From NCBI RefSeq assembly GCF_030409235.1, contig NZ_JAUFPO010000005.1, positions 246,175 to 310,174 of the forward strand: DNA of 64,000 nucleotides, given 5' to 3'. The stretch is from Halomonas almeriensis. GTDB lineage: Bacteria; Pseudomonadota; Gammaproteobacteria; Pseudomonadales; Halomonadaceae. The translations under genes and the position numbers were made by a program. The notes under the pieces are model-generated. The model saw only the letters and a list, made by a program, of their open reading frames with translations. It was not told the DNA's origin and ran no database searches. Of the stretch, positions 62,529-64,000 are shown piece after piece (within the stretch, counting starts at the first letter, position 1; each line of letters begins with the position of its first letter).

Positions 62529-63680
62529 TTACATCGGTTCCATGGCGTAGCGAAGGATGGCCGCGACACCACTCTTGGCAGGCATCAGCTCACTTGGTAC
62601 GAAGACAACCTCGCCGTCGAAGCTGATGACGAATTTGGCGATCGAGTCGAGCACGTCTTCCGTGCCGGCATGGTCATAGTCGACCTTGCCATCGTCAGCC
62701 TTGACGGTGCCTTCGACACGGACACTCTCGTCGACCAATAGCGTCCCCACCTGACCAATGGTGGCCGAATAGGCTACCTGCTCGAGGTCACTCTCGCCTT
62801 CGCCGTGGGAAGCCCTTTCCTGATACTTCTCGATCAACTGATCGAGGTCGGTACGCGTAGCCTTGTAGGCTACCTCCCAGGAGAGCTCACCCAGCTTGTG
62901 TTGGCGAATCGCCTCAAAAGGTTCTTGCTCTATACCGGTCTCCAGCAGATTCGGGTGTTCGCTAACTTCACGGAACAGGCCTTGATGTTCGGAGACCATG
63001 GCCAGCACAAGCGGACGCTGTTTGCGGCCGCTGTGGTGATCTCGGATAGCCTTGTCGATAGCCTGGAAGTATTGCTTCAGATCCGTGCTATCGTCGCCGC
63101 TACGGTTACCATCCTTGCGGTTGGCTGATGTCTCGGTCTTGCCGAGGGCCTCGCCCATACCGCGCGGGACATCACTGTGCAGCTCGACTTCGGTCAGCTC
63201 CTCCTGGTTGCCGTTGTACAGAGTCACATCGTGCAAGCTGATACACAGCACCTGATACTGCATCCAGTTGGAAGCTTCTCGCAGTGCCGGGCGAAGGTGG
63301 AAAGCATCACCCACGATAGCCAGTGAGCTGTCGGGACGGGTCATCATCTTCCGGGCTTGAAAGCGATGAGGAGAAACGAAGACTGCCAACCCATTCTGTT
63401 GATGGGTCCAGAATTCGTCGGTAGTGCCGATCGATTCCAGCTGCTCGATCAGTTTGGTGCGCTGAGACTTATCTATATCCCACTGCTCAAGCTCTTCAAC
63501 GACCTTCTTGACCTGGTCCTTGTAGAGAATGCGGTTTTCTTCGCGATAGTTGGAAACGGGCGATGTCGAGACGTAGATGCTCACGCAAGGCGACTCATCG
63601 GCCTTCAAGAGCATGTTGACATCATGCCATTGGAGAATGGGGGCTTGGGTCTCGTGCGATTTCTCTGCTGCTGTAGCCAT
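62529..63680 (-). CDS. baeRF-family protein, putative Balon-like ribosome hibernation factor
   Basis: ~383-aa soluble protein of the bacterial archaeo-eukaryotic release-factor-like (baeRF) families: CVSIYVSTSP near the start, a long central domain with HHSGRKQRPLVLAMVSEHQGLFREVS, and a C-terminal eL30-like domain (TIGQVGTLLVDESVRVEG ... DSIAKFVISFDGEVVFV). Balon of Psychrobacter, which binds the ribosomal A site with EF-Tu in cold or stationary cells, belongs to this superfamily. Family placement is from memory and moderate. Start at 63680 has AGGGAG 10 bases upstream; a GTG at 63722 is possible. Monocistronic. Confidence 0.65.
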   Translation of the reverse strand: MATAAEKSHETQAPILQWHDVNMLLKADESPCVSIYVSTSPVSNYREENRILYKDQVKKVVEELEQWDIDKSQRTKLIEQLESIGTTDEFWTHQQNGLAVFVSPHRFQARKMMTRPDSSLAIVGDAFHLRPALREASNWMQYQVLCISLHDVTLYNGNQEELTEVELHSDVPRGMGEALGKTETSANRKDGNRSGDDSTDLKQYFQAIDKAIRDHHSGRKQRPLVLAMVSEHQGLFREVSEHPNLLETGIEQEPFEAIRQHKLGELSWEVAYKATRTDLDQLIEKYQERASHGEGESDLEQVAYSATIGQVGTLLVDESVRVEGTVKADDGKVDYDHAGTEDVLDSIAKFVISFDGEVVFVPSELMPAKSGVAAILRYAMEPM

Positions 63681-63722
63681 GGAAATATGACTCCCTGAAT
63701 AGCTAGTTTCTTTGGTGTTCAC

Positions 63723-63925
63723 CTCCTGACATGCTGACGCCCCGTGTGGCTTTCAAGATAATGAGCTCCGATTGCACATTTGGGCGACGCACCGTGCACC
63801 ACAAGACCCGCCTTAATGAAGATGCAGGAGGGACGGCTAACCCGACATAGCGTTGTTGGCGGCTGGACAGCTGGCCAATGGCACGGTAGGATGCTTACCG
63901 CTTTGCCCCGTAGAACCTAAGACAC
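63723..63925. other. Intergenic region before the tRNA-like start
   Basis: About 200 bases without a gene. It must hold the promoter of the leftward baeRF gene and perhaps one for the tRNA-like sequence. No clear -35/-10 pair seen on the plus strand; CGGTAGGATGCTTACCG (63880-63896) contains a short inverted repeat. Confidence 0.3.
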
Positions 63926-63944
63926 GCGCCCTTAGCTCAGCTGG
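63926..63944 (+). tRNA. 5' end of a tRNA gene (Arg-like), apparently interrupted
   Basis: GCGCCCTTAGCTCAGCTGG matches the 5' acceptor strand, T8-A9 and D-arm start of bacterial tRNAs, closest from memory to tRNA-Arg. The expected D-loop end and closing GAGC do not follow directly; instead a strong hairpin begins at 63949. A GAGC that could close the D-stem occurs at 63984-63987, after the hairpin. The window ends before the rest can be read, so this may be a disrupted gene, a fragment or an attachment-site remnant. Confidence 0.5.
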
Positions 63945-63948
63945 GCGA

Positions 63949-63983
63949 CGCCGGAAGTGCAGAAGCAGCGCTTCTGCCCGGCG
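63949..63983. repeat. Long GC-rich hairpin within the tRNA-like sequence
   Basis: Two-tier inverted repeat: CGCCGG (63949-63954) pairs with CCGGCG (63978-63983), and GCAGAAGC (63959-63966) pairs with GCTTCTGC (63970-63977), with an AAGT bulge and a 3-base loop. It looks like a REP-type unit or the end of a mobile element. Confidence 0.7.
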
Positions 63984-64000
63984 GAGCGCCGACCGCCATG

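Overview
The window looks like a chromosomal segment of a moderately halophilic gammaproteobacterium, most likely Halomonadaceae (Halomonas or a close relative). The reasons are the high GC content, the acidic and Pseudomonas-like housekeeping proteins, the recG-oxyR and gmk-rpoZ-spoT-ridA blocks, the rph/crc-like/pyrE neighbourhood, and a large exopolysaccharide locus with sulfotransferases. The genus is an inference. No 16S or other decisive marker is present.

1-11.9 kb is mostly leftward housekeeping: recG (cut by the window edge), oxyR, thpR, ridA, spoT, rpoZ and gmk, then an MFS exporter, a TVP38/TMEM64-flavoprotein fusion and an AhpD-like protein. A yeeZ-like dehydrogenase gene is divergent from oxyR. 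Two clear intrinsic terminators lie at 8906-8937 and 11306-11344. 12-19.6 kb holds an overlapping ECF sigma / small zinc-finger / AraC operon, a ynjB-ynjC-ynjD ABC transporter followed by a DUF3047 gene, and a SelD-associated-type FAD oxidoreductase. metY follows on the plus strand.

21.1-22.7 kb is a complete IS200/IS605-type element with divergent tnpA and tnpB. Removing 21105-22686 in silico restores a TAA stop to the neighbouring yjbH, so the ends can be called with unusual confidence. The TnpB has Gly where the RuvC-II catalytic Glu is expected.

22.7-47.4 kb is a polysaccharide export and synthesis locus. gfcABCD (yjbEFGH) runs leftward. Divergent from it is a long rightward operon: wza, wzb, wzc, wbpA-B-D-E, a tightly coupled 44-codon ORF, a Wzx-type flippase, a Wzy-like polymerase, two glycosyltransferases, two sulfotransferases, an initiating sugar-phosphate transferase, a PLP aminotransferase, ugd and a WbpM/PglF-type dehydratase, closed by a terminator at 47368-47399. 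An exact ops element (26885-26896) upstream of wza suggests RfaH-type antitermination of this roughly 20 kb operon. The expected product is an acidic, amino-sugar-containing, probably sulfated polysaccharide. The middle part (about 34.7-41.1 kb) is visibly AT-rich and mosaic, typical of exchanged serotype modules.

47.5-64 kb contains an O-antigen-ligase-like gene, a transglycosylase-like lipoprotein, a dsbRS-like two-component system tail to tail with dsbD-tlpA-dsbG, then yicC, rph, a Crc-like ExoIII homologue with a degenerate active site, pyrE, trmL, rep, a cytochrome c5-type protein and a baeRF/Balon-like putative ribosome hibernation factor. The window ends in what looks like the 5' end of a tRNA gene interrupted in the D-loop by a strong hairpin.
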